The notes under the pieces were generated by a model. That model was given only the letters and a program-made list of their open reading frames with translations. It was not told the DNA's origin and ran no database searches. A stretch of 64,000 bases of DNA from Streptomyces ortus (GTDB lineage Bacteria > Actinomycetota > Actinomycetes > Streptomycetales > Streptomycetaceae): positions 325,910 through 389,909 of the forward strand of contig NZ_JAIFZO010000001.1 of the NCBI RefSeq assembly GCF_026341275.1. The letters are read 5' to 3'. Both the position numbers and the translations under genes were made by a program. Below, piece after piece: positions 8,416-17,016 of this stretch (positions are counted from its first letter, which is position 1; every line of letters begins with the position of its first letter).

Positions 8416-9851
8416 CGGGCCACCTCCAGAGGCCGGGCCGAACCCTGCAGCCAGCGGCCCTCGGGGCGGCCGGAGAACCCGTCCCGGAGGTCCCAGACGA
8501 CCTGGCCGCCCTTCACCGTGGTGGTGAAGCGTCCGGTGAAGGTCCAGCCCTCGTACGCGGACCAGCCGCACAGCGCCTGTACGTCGTGCGCGGAGAACTG
8601 CCAGCGGTCGGCCGGGTTCAGCAGGGTCAGGTCCGCGTCCGCACCCGCTTCGAGGCGGCCCTTGCCGGGCAGGTCGAAGAGCCGGGCGGGTCCCTCGCCC
8701 ATGAGCCGGGCAAGGTGCGCGGCGGCCTCGTCCGGGGCGATGTCCCGGGTCCGCAGGCCGGTCCAGACGGCCGTGGCCAGCTCCTGGACGCCGGGCAGGC
8801 CGGGCGGCGCGTCGGCCGGCGGCCGGTTCTTCTCCTCCACGGTGTGCGGGGCGTGGTCGCTGCCCAGAGTGACGACCTCACCGCGCAGGACGGCCTGCCA
8901 CAGCCGCTTCTGGTCCCGGCACTCGCGGATGGCCGGGGAGAGCCGGGTCCGCGGACCGCGCCGGGTGGTGTCGTCATGGGTGAAGGACAGGTGATGGCCC
9001 GTCACCTCGTAGGTGAGCGGCAGCCCTTCGGCGGCAGCGGCCGACAGCAGATCGGCCTCCTCCGCCGACGACACATGGAGGATGTGCGTCTTCGTGCCGT
9101 ACTCGCGCACCAGGCGCACGACATGGGCGACGGCGACGATCCCGCCGGACCGCGGCCGGTGCGGCTCGTACCCGCCGTACGTGTCCGGGGCGCCCGCACT
9201 CGCGTCGAGCAGGTCGAAGACGTGCTGGTCCTCGGCGTGCAGGACGAGCCGGACCCCGCCGCGGGCGGCGGCGGCGAAGGCCCGCCGCAGCTGCTCGCCG
9301 TCCCGGAAGACGACCGGGGCCGTGTGGTGTCCCGCCATGAACACCTTCGCCGAGCTCGCTATCCGCGGGTCCAGTTCGGCCAGCAGCTCGGGGTGGTCGG
9401 GGTCGGCGCCCATGTGGAAGCGGTAGTCGATCCACGACGTGCCCTGGATCACGGCCGCCTTGGCGAGCATGCTGCTCTCGTCCAGCGACGGCGGACGGGT
9501 GTTGGGCATGTCCATCACGGTCGTCACACCGCCGACGAGGGCGGCCCGGCTGCCGTGCGCCCAGTCCTCCTTGTACTCCAGACCGGGGGTGCGGAAGTGG
9601 ACGTGGGAGTCGATCAGACCCGGCAGCACATAGCGGCCGTGGGCGTCGAGGCGCGGGCCGGGCGGCAGCGGCTCGCCCGGGGCGTGCAGGGCGGCGATAC
9701 GGCCGTCCCGGACGACCACCGTCCCCTCGCGTACGCCGTCGGGGGTGACGAGGCGGCCCCCTTCGACGACCAGATCGGCGGGCGGGCCGGCGGACAGGGA
9801 AGGAGCAGGGGCGGGAGAGGGGTCGGCGGATCGGGGCTTCAACGGTTCCAC
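8412..9851 (-). CDS. Dihydroorotase-like cyclic amidohydrolase
   Basis: The 479-residue protein is a class I dihydroorotase/hydantoinase-type metal-dependent amidohydrolase. Visible metal and catalytic elements are DSHVHFR (HxH pair), SSAKVFM with the Lys expected to be carboxylated, LHAED, HVSSAEE and GSDHAPH with the catalytic Asp. MDMPNTRP after the HxH is closer to dihydroorotase than to allantoinase. It is probably not the housekeeping PyrC, because it lies in an operon with AsnB, PrpF-type and flavin-dependent enzymes and no other pyrimidine genes. It may open or close a cyclic ureide or imide during a specialised pathway. The start is GTG at 9851, overlapping the previous gene by 13 bases. 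Confidence 0.85.
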   Translation of the reverse strand: MEPLKPRSADPSPAPAPSLSAGPPADLVVEGGRLVTPDGVREGTVVVRDGRIAALHAPGEPLPPGPRLDAHGRYVLPGLIDSHVHFRTPGLEYKEDWAHGSRAALVGGVTTVMDMPNTRPPSLDESSMLAKAAVIQGTSWIDYRFHMGADPDHPELLAELDPRIASSAKVFMAGHHTAPVVFRDGEQLRRAFAAAARGGVRLVLHAEDQHVFDLLDASAGAPDTYGGYEPHRPRSGGIVAVAHVVRLVREYGTKTHILHVSSAEEADLLSAAAAEGLPLTYEVTGHHLSFTHDDTTRRGPRTRLSPAIRECRDQKRLWQAVLRGEVVTLGSDHAPHTVEEKNRPPADAPPGLPGVQELATAVWTGLRTRDIAPDEAAAHLARLMGEGPARLFDLPGKGRLEAGADADLTLLNPADRWQFSAHDVQALCGWSAYEGWTFTGRFTTTVKGGQVVWDLRDGFSGRPEGRWLQGSARPLEVAR

Positions 9852-11059
9852 GTCAGACTCACCAGTTCCTTGCAGAGGTCGTTGGTCGGTCCCATCAGGG
9901 CGACGGCACGGGCGTCGCGGCCATAGCGGTTGATCTCGTTCGAGGCGACGTAGCCGGCCGAGCCCAGCAGCCGCTCGACGGCGTTGATGACGCGCTCGGC
10001 GGCCGAGGAGGCGACGAGCTTGGAGTGCAGTGTGGCGATCCCCGGGTCGTCGGCGGTGCGCCGGCCGGCCCGCTCGACGACCGCGCGGGCGGTCTCGACC
10101 TCGCCCGCGATGTCCACCAGCCGGTGCCGAAAGGCCTGTTGGGCCAGCAGGCCGCGCCGCTCGGCGTGCCGGTGGGCGAGGTCGAGGGCCGCCTCGGCCA
10201 GGCCGACGGACACGGCGCCGAGCGTGGCGCCGCTGTCCCGGACCCCGGCGATGATCGAGGCGGCGGCGCCGACCGGGCCGAGCCGGGCGGTGTCGGGTAC
10301 GTGGCAGTCGTGCACGGAGACGAAGCCGGTCGCCGAACCGCGCATGCCGGTCAGCCGCATCGAGGTGTCGGGTTCCAGGCCGGACGCGTCCGCCGGTATG
10401 AGGAAGAAGGTCTGACCGGCGGAGCCGTAGCCGGTGTCCGGGGCGGCGTCCGCCGCGGGCTCCTCGGTCTGCGCCAGCACCAGGTAGATGTCGGCGAGCC
10501 CCGCGCTGGTGGTGAAGGATTTCGCGCCGTCCAGGACCCAGCCCCCGTCGGGCGTACGGCGGGCGACGGTGGACAGGTGCTTCTTGTTGGCGCCCGCCCC
10601 CGTCTCGCTCCAGGCGGAGGCGGCGAGCCAGTCGCCCCGGGCGAGTTGGGGCAGCAGCCGGCGCCGCAGCGCCGGGCTGCCGTGTTCGAGGATGCGCCTG
10701 CTGACCGCGTAGTGCTGGAACAGCATGATCGAGGCGGAGGCGTTCACCCGCGCCACCTGCGCGACCGCCGAGTTGAGGCCGTGCGCGTCGGCACCGGTGC
10801 CGCCGTACTCGTACGGCAGGGCCAGCCCGAGCAGGCCGCTCTCCCGCAGCAGGGCCAGCGCCGGCCGGTCCGGTTCCCCGCTCGCGTCGGCGTCCCGGGC
10901 GGCGGCGGCGAGGCGCTCACGCATCGACGCGGTCAGCCCGGTCGCCGGACCGGTGGACGGTTCGGTGCCGGCCGATTCGCCGGTCGGCGCGGGAAGCGGC
11001 ACGTCTGTCCCGGTCAGTGGCCGGGCTTCGGGCACGGTCAGGCTGTCAGCGGAAGCCAT
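9839..11059 (-). CDS. Acyl-CoA dehydrogenase-fold flavoprotein, probable monooxygenase
   Basis: The 406-residue protein has the three-part acyl-CoA dehydrogenase fold: an N-terminal helical domain, a middle barrel with SAWSETGAGANKKHLSTVAR and a DGAKSFTTSAG segment, and a C-terminal helical bundle with RYGRDARAVALMGPT. In true dehydrogenases the last motif is IYEGT, carrying the catalytic Glu; here that position is Met. Loss of the base and the presence of a flavin reductase in the same operon fit the class of acyl-CoA-dehydrogenase-fold flavin monooxygenases that oxidise N or S atoms. The substrate is unknown. The ATG at 11059 has GAGGAG at a good distance and overlaps the upstream gene by 22 bases. 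Confidence 0.82.
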   Translation of the reverse strand: MASADSLTVPEARPLTGTDVPLPAPTGESAGTEPSTGPATGLTASMRERLAAAARDADASGEPDRPALALLRESGLLGLALPYEYGGTGADAHGLNSAVAQVARVNASASIMLFQHYAVSRRILEHGSPALRRRLLPQLARGDWLAASAWSETGAGANKKHLSTVARRTPDGGWVLDGAKSFTTSAGLADIYLVLAQTEEPAADAAPDTGYGSAGQTFFLIPADASGLEPDTSMRLTGMRGSATGFVSVHDCHVPDTARLGPVGAAASIIAGVRDSGATLGAVSVGLAEAALDLAHRHAERRGLLAQQAFRHRLVDIAGEVETARAVVERAGRRTADDPGIATLHSKLVASSAAERVINAVERLLGSAGYVASNEINRYGRDARAVALMGPTNDLCKELVSLTWNR

Positions 11060-12072
11060 GACAACTCCTCGGAGGTCGGGGCGGGCAGGAACAGGCCGCG
11101 GTAGTCGACCTGCTTCTCCGCGACGGAGATCCAGGCGAGCCGGCGGTCGCCGGGGCCGCCCGCGATACGGGCCGAGGCGCGGACCGTGGCGCCCGGTGTG
11201 CGCAGCGAGAGCAGGTCGCTGTCCGGCTGCTCCGAGACACCGGACAGCAGGTAGGGAATCGTGCCCTCCACGGCGGCCCCCGTGGCGAGGCAGGTGGCAC
11301 CGGTGAGCGCCACCGTCGGATGCCAGGACGGTACGGAGATGGCGCGCACCGCGAGGGCGCCCGGGCCGTCGGGCAGCAGCGCGGCCACCTTGGGGAAGGC
11401 ACCGGTGGTGTCCCAGCCCAGCGCCCGGCAGACCGCGAGGCGCAGCCTGGTCATCCGGTCGAACAGCACGAGGTCGTCGGCGAAGAGGTCCTCGACCGTG
11501 TGGACGCCGAGTTCGGCGGCGTGCACGAAGAGATACGGATTGCCCATGGAGACCAGCGAGACCGGGACCGTACGCCCCTCGAAGGGGATGCCGGTCACGG
11601 GCTCACCGGTGATCAGGAGCTCGTTCACCGGTCGCGGCGGCGAGCAGAGGAAGTGGGCCGTGAAGCGGGTGCCCCCGTCGTCGGTCTCCTCCGCCTCGCA
11701 CACCACGTTGTCGCCGTTGTTGAGGACGTTGACCCGGACCCGGCAGCCCGCCACGAGGGGCTGGATCATGCCGGTACGGGCCGCCGCCTCGACCGCCGCC
11801 AGGATGGAGTGGCCGCAGGAGCCGCGCAGGTCGAAGCTGTCGAGACGGTCCGGCATCGACTGGACGAAGCGGTAGTCCAGGTCGAACAGGGGATGCCGGG
11901 AGGGCTGCACGAGGGCGTTCTTCAGGATGTCCGCGGCTCCCTGGTCGGCCAGGGCCGTCCGTAACTCGGTGAGCCGGGCGAGGAGTTCGGGTTCCGAGGC
12001 GGGCAGGGTGCGCGCGTCCAGCACGGCGGTGGGGCAGGGGGTGCCGTGCGCGCGGGCGAGGCTGACGGTCAC
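11038..12072 (-). CDS. PrpF / DapF-fold isomerase or epimerase
   Basis: The 344-residue protein resembles PrpF-type methylaconitate isomerases, which share the two-domain diaminopimelate epimerase fold. Recognisable are SCGHSIL with a Cys at the catalytic position of domain one, NVLNNGDNVV, and the PrpF-like VSMGNPYLFVHAAELG. The frame is open upstream to 12303, but the GTG at 12072 is preceded by AGGAGGCGGC and overlaps the asparagine synthetase stop (GTGA), so it was chosen. In D-cycloserine biosynthesis a DapF-fold enzyme racemises O-ureidoserine, so a racemase role on an amino-acid intermediate is a reasonable guess here. Isomerisation of an unsaturated acid is the alternative. Confidence 0.8.
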   Translation of the reverse strand: MTVSLARAHGTPCPTAVLDARTLPASEPELLARLTELRTALADQGAADILKNALVQPSRHPLFDLDYRFVQSMPDRLDSFDLRGSCGHSILAAVEAAARTGMIQPLVAGCRVRVNVLNNGDNVVCEAEETDDGGTRFTAHFLCSPPRPVNELLITGEPVTGIPFEGRTVPVSLVSMGNPYLFVHAAELGVHTVEDLFADDLVLFDRMTRLRLAVCRALGWDTTGAFPKVAALLPDGPGALAVRAISVPSWHPTVALTGATCLATGAAVEGTIPYLLSGVSEQPDSDLLSLRTPGATVRASARIAGGPGDRRLAWISVAEKQVDYRGLFLPAPTSEELSWLPLTA

Positions 12073-13931
12073 GCCGCCTCCTGGAGGACTCGTACCGGAG
12101 TGTGGAGCGTGACCGGGGCCTTGGCCGAGGCGAAGAACTCCTGGCGCCACAGCTGGTGCGACATCAGGGACCACAGGGCCAGGGATACGGCGTCGCTGGG
12201 GCGGTTGGCCTGCTCGTCGAAGAGTGCGTCGACCCGCTCGGGGCGGATCCGTCCGTCGGCGCGCAGGGTGTGGGGCGACAGGACGTCCCGGGCGAGGGTC
12301 CACAGCCGCTGGCCGGGCGTGAGCATCGCGGTGACCGGGAGGGTGAAGGGCTGCTTCGGCCGCTCCAGCACACTGCGCGGGATCAGCCCCTGCGCCGCCT
12401 GGTACAGGGCCCGCTTCACCCCCAGACCCGGTACGAGCCGCTGCTCGTCGGTGAGGGTGGAGGCGAAGCGCACCACGGACGGCTGAGTGAACGGCAGCCG
12501 CACCTCGACCGAGCTGGCCATCGACAGGTGGTCGACGCGCCGCAGGTGGTAGGCGGGCAACCGGTAGCGCTGCTCCACCGCGCCGATGCGCTGCAACCGG
12601 GTGCCGGGGCTGCTGTGCAGGATCCGCCGGATGCCGGGCGGCAGGGCGGGGCCGACCGCGTTCACCGCGAAGGCGTACTCGTCGGTGTACAGGCTCCGGC
12701 GCAGGGCCCGCGGGACGGCGGCGAGGTGGTCCAGGTAGCCGTCGATCCAGTTCGAACCGTGGTGCGCGGCGACCGCCTGCGTCATCCGCGAGTAGCCGCT
12801 GAAGAGTTCGTCGGCCGCGTCACCGGTGAGGGCGACCTTGAAGCCGGCGTCCCGGACCGCGCGGAAGAGGGAGAAGGTGGACAGGGTGATGGGGTCGGCG
12901 TTGGGCTGCCCCAGGTGGCGTACGACGTCGGTCATGAGGTCCGGGAAGGTGGCCGGATCGACCTCGACCTGGTGGTGGGTGGTGCCGGCGGCGCGGGCCA
13001 CCTCGGCGGCGTAGGCGCGTTCGTCGCTGGGCCAGGTGCCGGTGTAGGCGATGTTGAAGGTGTGCAGGCTGCCGGTGCCGCCGCCGTCGCGCAGCGCCCG
13101 GGCGGCGAGCGCGGTGACGAGGCTGGAGTCCAGGCCGCCGGAGGTGACGGCCGCGACGGGGGCGTCCGCGATCAGGAGGCGCGACACCTCTTCGGACAGC
13201 AGGTCGCGCAGCTGGTCCCCGGCCTCGGCGAGGGTGCGGTCCTTGTCGGGGCGCAGGCCCTGCTCGTGGGCCATCGGGCGCTGCTTGATCCGCAGTCCGT
13301 TCCGGTGGCTGAGGAGGACGGTGGCGGCCGGCGGGAACACCTTGATCCCGCGGAACATGGTGCGGTCGCCGAACGGCGTCTTGGAGGTGAGGTAGGCGTC
13401 GAGACCCGCCTCGTCCTCCTCGGCCCTCACCCCGGCGAAGCCCAGCAGCGCGGGCAGTTCGGAGGCGAAGTGGAAGCGGCCCGCGGTCCGGTCCCAGTGG
13501 TAGTAGAGCGGCTTCATGCCCGAGTCGTCGGTGGCCAGCACCATGCGGGGGGTCTCCCGCAGGTCCATGACGGCCACCGAGTACATGCCGTCCAGGTGCT
13601 CGGCGAACCGGTCCCCGTAGGTGATGTACAGGGCGGGCAGGATCGAGCCGTCGCACAGGTCGTCGAAGTGGAAGCCGAGGCCGGCGAGCCGCGAACGCAG
13701 CTCGTGGTGGTTGTAGATCTCACCGTTGAAGACCACGGTGACCCGGCCGAGGTGGTACGGCTGGGCGCCTCCCTCGGGGTCCATGATCGACAGGCGGTTG
13801 TTGCCCAGGGCCCAGTCGGGCCGGTGGGCGACACCCTGGGCGTCGGGACCGCCGTGGTGCATCAGGTCGGCGACGCGGCGCAGTTCGGCCTCGTCGGAAT
13901 GGACGTTGAAGGTTCCGTATATGCGGCACAC
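12069..13931 (-). CDS. asnB: Glutamine-hydrolysing asparagine synthetase
   Basis: The 620-residue enzyme has an N-terminal class II glutaminase domain that begins with Cys2 (GTG, then CRIYG), the nucleophile exposed after Met removal, and FNGEIYNHHEL. The C-terminal synthetase domain carries the PP-loop SGGLDSS near residues 262-268, and LTGDAADELFSGY. Both active sites look intact, so it can use glutamine to form an amide on a carboxylate through an AMP-ester. It lies in the middle of a specialised-metabolism-like operon, seven bases after the bicupin gene, so the acceptor may be a pathway intermediate rather than aspartate. Lasso-cyclase homologues share this fold but normally come with a leader-peptidase partner, which is absent. 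Confidence 0.92.
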   Translation of the reverse strand: MCRIYGTFNVHSDEAELRRVADLMHHGGPDAQGVAHRPDWALGNNRLSIMDPEGGAQPYHLGRVTVVFNGEIYNHHELRSRLAGLGFHFDDLCDGSILPALYITYGDRFAEHLDGMYSVAVMDLRETPRMVLATDDSGMKPLYYHWDRTAGRFHFASELPALLGFAGVRAEEDEAGLDAYLTSKTPFGDRTMFRGIKVFPPAATVLLSHRNGLRIKQRPMAHEQGLRPDKDRTLAEAGDQLRDLLSEEVSRLLIADAPVAAVTSGGLDSSLVTALAARALRDGGGTGSLHTFNIAYTGTWPSDERAYAAEVARAAGTTHHQVEVDPATFPDLMTDVVRHLGQPNADPITLSTFSLFRAVRDAGFKVALTGDAADELFSGYSRMTQAVAAHHGSNWIDGYLDHLAAVPRALRRSLYTDEYAFAVNAVGPALPPGIRRILHSSPGTRLQRIGAVEQRYRLPAYHLRRVDHLSMASSVEVRLPFTQPSVVRFASTLTDEQRLVPGLGVKRALYQAAQGLIPRSVLERPKQPFTLPVTAMLTPGQRLWTLARDVLSPHTLRADGRIRPERVDALFDEQANRPSDAVSLALWSLMSHQLWRQEFFASAKAPVTLHTPVRVLQEAA

Positions 13932-13938
13932 GCTGCGT

Positions 13939-14787
13939 TCACCTGACCTGGGAGGAGTAGCCGGCGGCGGAGTAGAGCGCCGGGTCGAAGGGGCTGGGTC
14001 CGCCGCAGGTCACGAAGCGGCGGGCGGTGGGGCCTGTGTGCGGGTTGCGGGCGCCGTGCAGCACGCCGGGCGCCGCGTACAGGACGTCGCCCGCGTTCAC
14101 GTCGATCCAGCGGTCGCGCAGATACATCTGGCCGACGCCCTCGAAGGCGATGAACGCCTCGTCGCTGTCGGGGTGGAGATGGACGTTGAAGGTCTCGCCG
14201 GGCTGCTGGATGCCGCAGTGCAGGCACAGGCGGCTGCTGCCGTTGCCGGGCCAGAAGACGAAGTTCATGGTGGCCCGGCGCTCGGCGGCGTCGACCTGCC
14301 CGGTGCCGCCGAAGCCGCGCAGCTGGGTGGTGTCGTCCCAGAGGGAGGAGTGCAGGACCGGCTCGCTGCCGACGGGCGCGTTCGCGAGCGGGGTGCGCCA
14401 CACGTACGCGGTCAGGCCCCTGCCGTCCGCCGTCAGGGTGAGGGCGCGGCCGGTGGGGGCGTAGGCGGCGGATCCGCGCTCGACGGGGGAGGTGAGCTCG
14501 CCGACGGCTGCGGTGCCCGTCCCCGAGAAGACCACGACGGTGTTCTCCTCGGCCGCGCTGTCGTCGGGGGTGTAGGACTCGCCGGCGGCGATCCGGACGA
14601 CGTGCAGGGTGACGTGGGTGGCGCCCGCGGCGGGGCTGACGGGGGTGGCGACGGTGGTGCGGGCGCCGACGACGGGACGGAACTCGAACTCGGCCGCGGT
14701 GATGATGCGGGCGTCGCCGAGGGCGGTGGTCGGGGAAGGTGCGGATGCGGATGCGGGTGCGGGTGCGGATGGGGTGGATGGGGGCAT
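13939..14787 (-). CDS. Bicupin protein
   Basis: The 282-residue protein (ATG at 14787) contains two cupin domains. The first spans about residues 45-140 and has lost most metal-binding His residues. The second has HLHPDSDEAFIAFEG, then YAAPGVLHGARN, which keeps the HxH...E...H set expected to bind a divalent metal. The first 25 residues are Pro/Ala/Ser-rich. Bicupins of this size include ureidoglycine aminohydrolase and several dioxygenases; the sequence does not decide between them. It heads the asnB-prpF-oxidase-amidohydrolase-reductase operon, so it is probably a pathway enzyme. The much longer open frame continuing upstream to 16401 is an artefact of GC-rich sequence. Confidence 0.78.
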   Translation of the reverse strand: MPPSTPSAPAPASASAPSPTTALGDARIITAAEFEFRPVVGARTTVATPVSPAAGATHVTLHVVRIAAGESYTPDDSAAEENTVVVFSGTGTAAVGELTSPVERGSAAYAPTGRALTLTADGRGLTAYVWRTPLANAPVGSEPVLHSSLWDDTTQLRGFGGTGQVDAAERRATMNFVFWPGNGSSRLCLHCGIQQPGETFNVHLHPDSDEAFIAFEGVGQMYLRDRWIDVNAGDVLYAAPGVLHGARNPHTGPTARRFVTCGGPSPFDPALYSAAGYSSQVR

Positions 14788-15425
14788 TCCGGTGGCTGCT
14801 TCCTGTGTACGGGGGCCGGTGCGGTGGCGTTGGCCCGCTGGTGCGGGGGAGTTGGGGGAGTGGGGCCGGGGTGGTCGGAGGGGCCCGAGGGGCTGCGGGG
14901 GCTGCTTTTTCCTTCCTCCTGGAGGTTCGCGCGGCGGGTTCCCGGTCGTGTCCCGCGTCGCTCCCGCCACGGGGAGTGGCCGCGGGATCCGGGTGGTGCG
15001 CACGGGGTGGCGGGGTCGGGTGGGGCCGGGATGCGGACATCCCGGCCCCCCACCAGTCGGCGCTGCGTTTTCCGGGCGACAGCCGGCGTCCGACGGCACG
15101 CGAACGCCGCACGGCGCGCCCCCTGAGCGGGGGCGCGCCGTGCGGCGTTCTCTCGTGAGCGGAGGCGTTTGAGGAGCTCCGGGCCGACCCGGGCGGGCCC
15201 GAACAGCCCGGCCCAGCAGGTTTCCCGGGCGGCTACGGGCTGAGCCCGATCGGCGCGTCGGTCTGGCCGGTTCGGCCGGTCCGGTCGGTTCGGTCGGTCC
15301 GGGTCGGGAACGGCCGGGTCGGCAGGTTTCCTGGGCGGCCACGGCCGAGCCTGGTCGGCCCAGTTGGCCTGGTCGGGTCGGTCGGGCGGGTCGCCCCGGG
15401 CCGGACCCGAGCCGGACCGGCCGGG
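14788..15425. other. 638-bp intergenic region with strong hairpin and decayed repeats
   Basis: I see no gene here. The part next to the bicupin start (14788-15100) should hold the promoter of that operon. A perfect 22-bp hairpin lies at 15102-15150. From about 15200 to 15425 the sequence is a G/T/C low-complexity tract (CGGTC-type units) containing two degenerate copies of the 3' end of the adjacent transporter gene. Confidence 0.7.
15102..15150. terminator. Perfect 22-bp stem hairpin, 5-base loop
   Basis: Bases 15102-15123 pair perfectly with 15129-15150 around the loop TGAGC. It lies 276 bases past the transporter stop and 314 bases before the bicupin start, separating the exporter operon from the bicupin operon. 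It is rotationally symmetric and could stop transcription from either side. Confidence 0.8.
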
Positions 15426-15450
15426 TCAGCAGGCTTCCTGGGTGGCCACC
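15207..15450. repeat. Three degenerate tandem copies of the transporter gene 3' end
   Basis: Segments near 15217, 15322 and 15428 read CAGGTTTCCCGGGCGGCTAC, CAGGTTTCCTGGGCGGCCAC and CAGGCTTCCTGGGTGGCCAC. They are spaced about 105 bases apart and are followed by similar CGG/TCGG-rich tails. The third is the true end of the transporter gene, and the other two lie beyond its stop. This suggests tandem duplication followed by decay, and a gene end that has shifted. Confidence 0.5.
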
Positions 15451-16445
15451 GGCTTGGACCGGTCGGGCCGGTCGGTGGTGGCGGTCGGGGCGTCCGGGGT
15501 GGGGACGTTCCTGCCCAGCGCGGGCGGTACCTGCGTGGCCGTGGGCGTTTCGGTGGCTCGCCGCGTCGGCAGCGGCAGTCGCCCCTCCGCGAGGGCCAGC
15601 GCCGCGATGACCACCGCCCCGCCCACCGGCACGTTCCAGGTGACGGACTCGCCGAGGGCCGCCGCGCCGACGATCACCGAGAACACCGGGACCAGGTAGT
15701 TGACGCCGGAGGCCGTGGTCGGACCGGCGTCCGCGATCAGCCGGTTCATCAGGACGAAGGCGATACCGGTGGAGGCACCGCCGAGCACCAGCAGGGACAG
15801 CAGCGGGCCGGCCGTCAGCTCGCCCGGCAGGTCCCAGCCGATGCTGAAGGTGGTGATCAGACCGGTGATGACCATCGCGCAGGTGAGCTGCGCGGCGGTC
15901 ACGGCGAGCGCCGGGATCTTGTACGGGGCGATGAACCGGCGGAGGTAGACGAAGCTGATCGCGTAACTGATCGCCGCCCCGACGCACGCCAACTGGCCGC
16001 CGATGGAGCCGAATCCGTCGGTCCGCCACGGTCCGACCACGACGATAAGACCGACGAAGCCGATCACCAGACCCGTCACCTTGCGGGCCGTGGGCTTCTC
16101 CGCGCGGATGGCCAGGGCGGCGAGACCGAGGGTGACCAGTGGCGTGGCGCCCTGGATGACACCGGCGATGGTCGCGGTGGTGTGCTGCTCGCCGACGGCG
16201 AAGAGGGTGAACGGCACGACGTTGCCGAACACCGACGCGACGGCGATGTGTCCCCAGACCGCGCGGCCGGGGAAGGAACCCTTCGTCACGGCGAGGATCA
16301 GACCGACGACGAGGGCGCCCACGAGGAGCCGCCCGAAGGCGAGTTGGAGCGGGGCGAAGGCGTCCAGCGACACCTTGATGAAGGCGAAGCTGCACCCCCA
16401 CAGGGCGGCGAGCAGGCCGAAGCGGGCCCAGTTGACGGGATGCAT
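15426..16445 (-). CDS. EamA/DMT-family transporter, probable exporter
   Basis: The 339-residue membrane protein has about ten hydrophobic helices arranged as two EamA halves (LLAALWGCSFAFIKVSL at the start; AISYAISFVYLRRF opening the second). DMT-superfamily members of this type export amino acids and small metabolites. The last 45 residues are Pro/Thr/Arg-rich, hydrophilic and probably cytoplasmic; they look like an added tail built from the low-complexity DNA that continues past the stop. The gene lies about 100 bases downstream of a small cupin and the CysK-like gene. The D-cycloserine cluster also carries a membrane transporter, so export or self-protection for the pathway product is a fair inference. 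Confidence 0.85.
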   Translation of the reverse strand: MHPVNWARFGLLAALWGCSFAFIKVSLDAFAPLQLAFGRLLVGALVVGLILAVTKGSFPGRAVWGHIAVASVFGNVVPFTLFAVGEQHTTATIAGVIQGATPLVTLGLAALAIRAEKPTARKVTGLVIGFVGLIVVVGPWRTDGFGSIGGQLACVGAAISYAISFVYLRRFIAPYKIPALAVTAAQLTCAMVITGLITTFSIGWDLPGELTAGPLLSLLVLGGASTGIAFVLMNRLIADAGPTTASGVNYLVPVFSVIVGAAALGESVTWNVPVGGAVVIAALALAEGRLPLPTRRATETPTATQVPPALGRNVPTPDAPTATTDRPDRSKPVATQEAC

Positions 16446-16548
16446 GTGATGACTCCTGAAGGTTGTCGAGCGGGACGGGGTACGGGAGGGACGACGGGGA
16501 CGGACGCGTACTGGGTCGGTCGGTCGATAGGTCGTGCGGGCGTGCGGC

Positions 16549-17016
16549 TCAGGGCTCGTCGATCTCGAACTGGTCGTACTTCTCCATGAGCGCGACCATC
16601 TCGGCCCGCGACGGGGTGTTCCCGTCGGCCAGCAGCTCCGCCAGACCGGTGAAGTAGGCCTCGCGGTTCTCCGCCGGCGTGAAGATGATCAGCATCTCCG
16701 CCGGTGCGTCGCTGTCGTTGCGGAACCCGTGCACGGCGTTCTCCGGCACGTGGAGGAAGTCGCCGGCGTGGGCCTTGTGCCAGCCCGTGCCGTCGTGGAC
16801 GGTGACCTCCCCCGAGATGACGTAGAACGACTCGGAGATCCGGGTGTGGTAGTGCGGGGCCGCTCCGGCGGCGCCCGGCAGCATGTGGTGGTGGAAGAGA
16901 CCGAGGCGGCCGTCGGTGGTCTCGGCGAGCGCGATGTACCGGGTGGTGGTGGTCTCCCCGATACGGACCTTGACGGCGTCGCCGAACCTCTTCAGGGTCG
17001 AGACGAGCAGCGTCAT
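16549..17016 (-). CDS. Small cupin-domain protein
   Basis: The 155-residue single-domain cupin shows PHYHTRISESFYVISGEV (His pair and Glu) and VPENAVHGFRN (third His), so it should bind a metal. The start at 17016 (ATG) overlaps the CysK-like stop by four bases and has GGGAGG seven bases upstream. It strongly resembles the cupin at 25253-25720 in length and in its C-terminal layout (FTP, then RE.YF..L.ELL, then a final DQF), so the two are paralogues in the same region. Its reaction is unknown; cupins of this kind can be oxygenases, isomerases or binding proteins. Confidence 0.8.
   Translation of the reverse strand: MTLLVSTLKRFGDAVKVRIGETTTTRYIALAETTDGRLGLFHHHMLPGAAGAAPHYHTRISESFYVISGEVTVHDGTGWHKAHAGDFLHVPENAVHGFRNDSDAPAEMLIIFTPAENREAYFTGLAELLADGNTPSRAEMVALMEKYDQFEIDEP

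Noticed and set aside
12069..13931. AsnB as a lasso-peptide cyclase
   Set aside because: Cys2 of the glutaminase domain is intact, no leader-peptidase or RRE-type gene is nearby, and no lasso-like precursor (Gly/Ala/Ser first, Asp/Glu at 7-9 of a short core) was seen.
14788..16401. Upstream continuation of the bicupin frame, giving an 820-residue protein
   Set aside because: The extra 538 residues cover the DMT transporter in another frame and are low-complexity Arg/Pro/Gly sequence; a strong hairpin interrupts the region.
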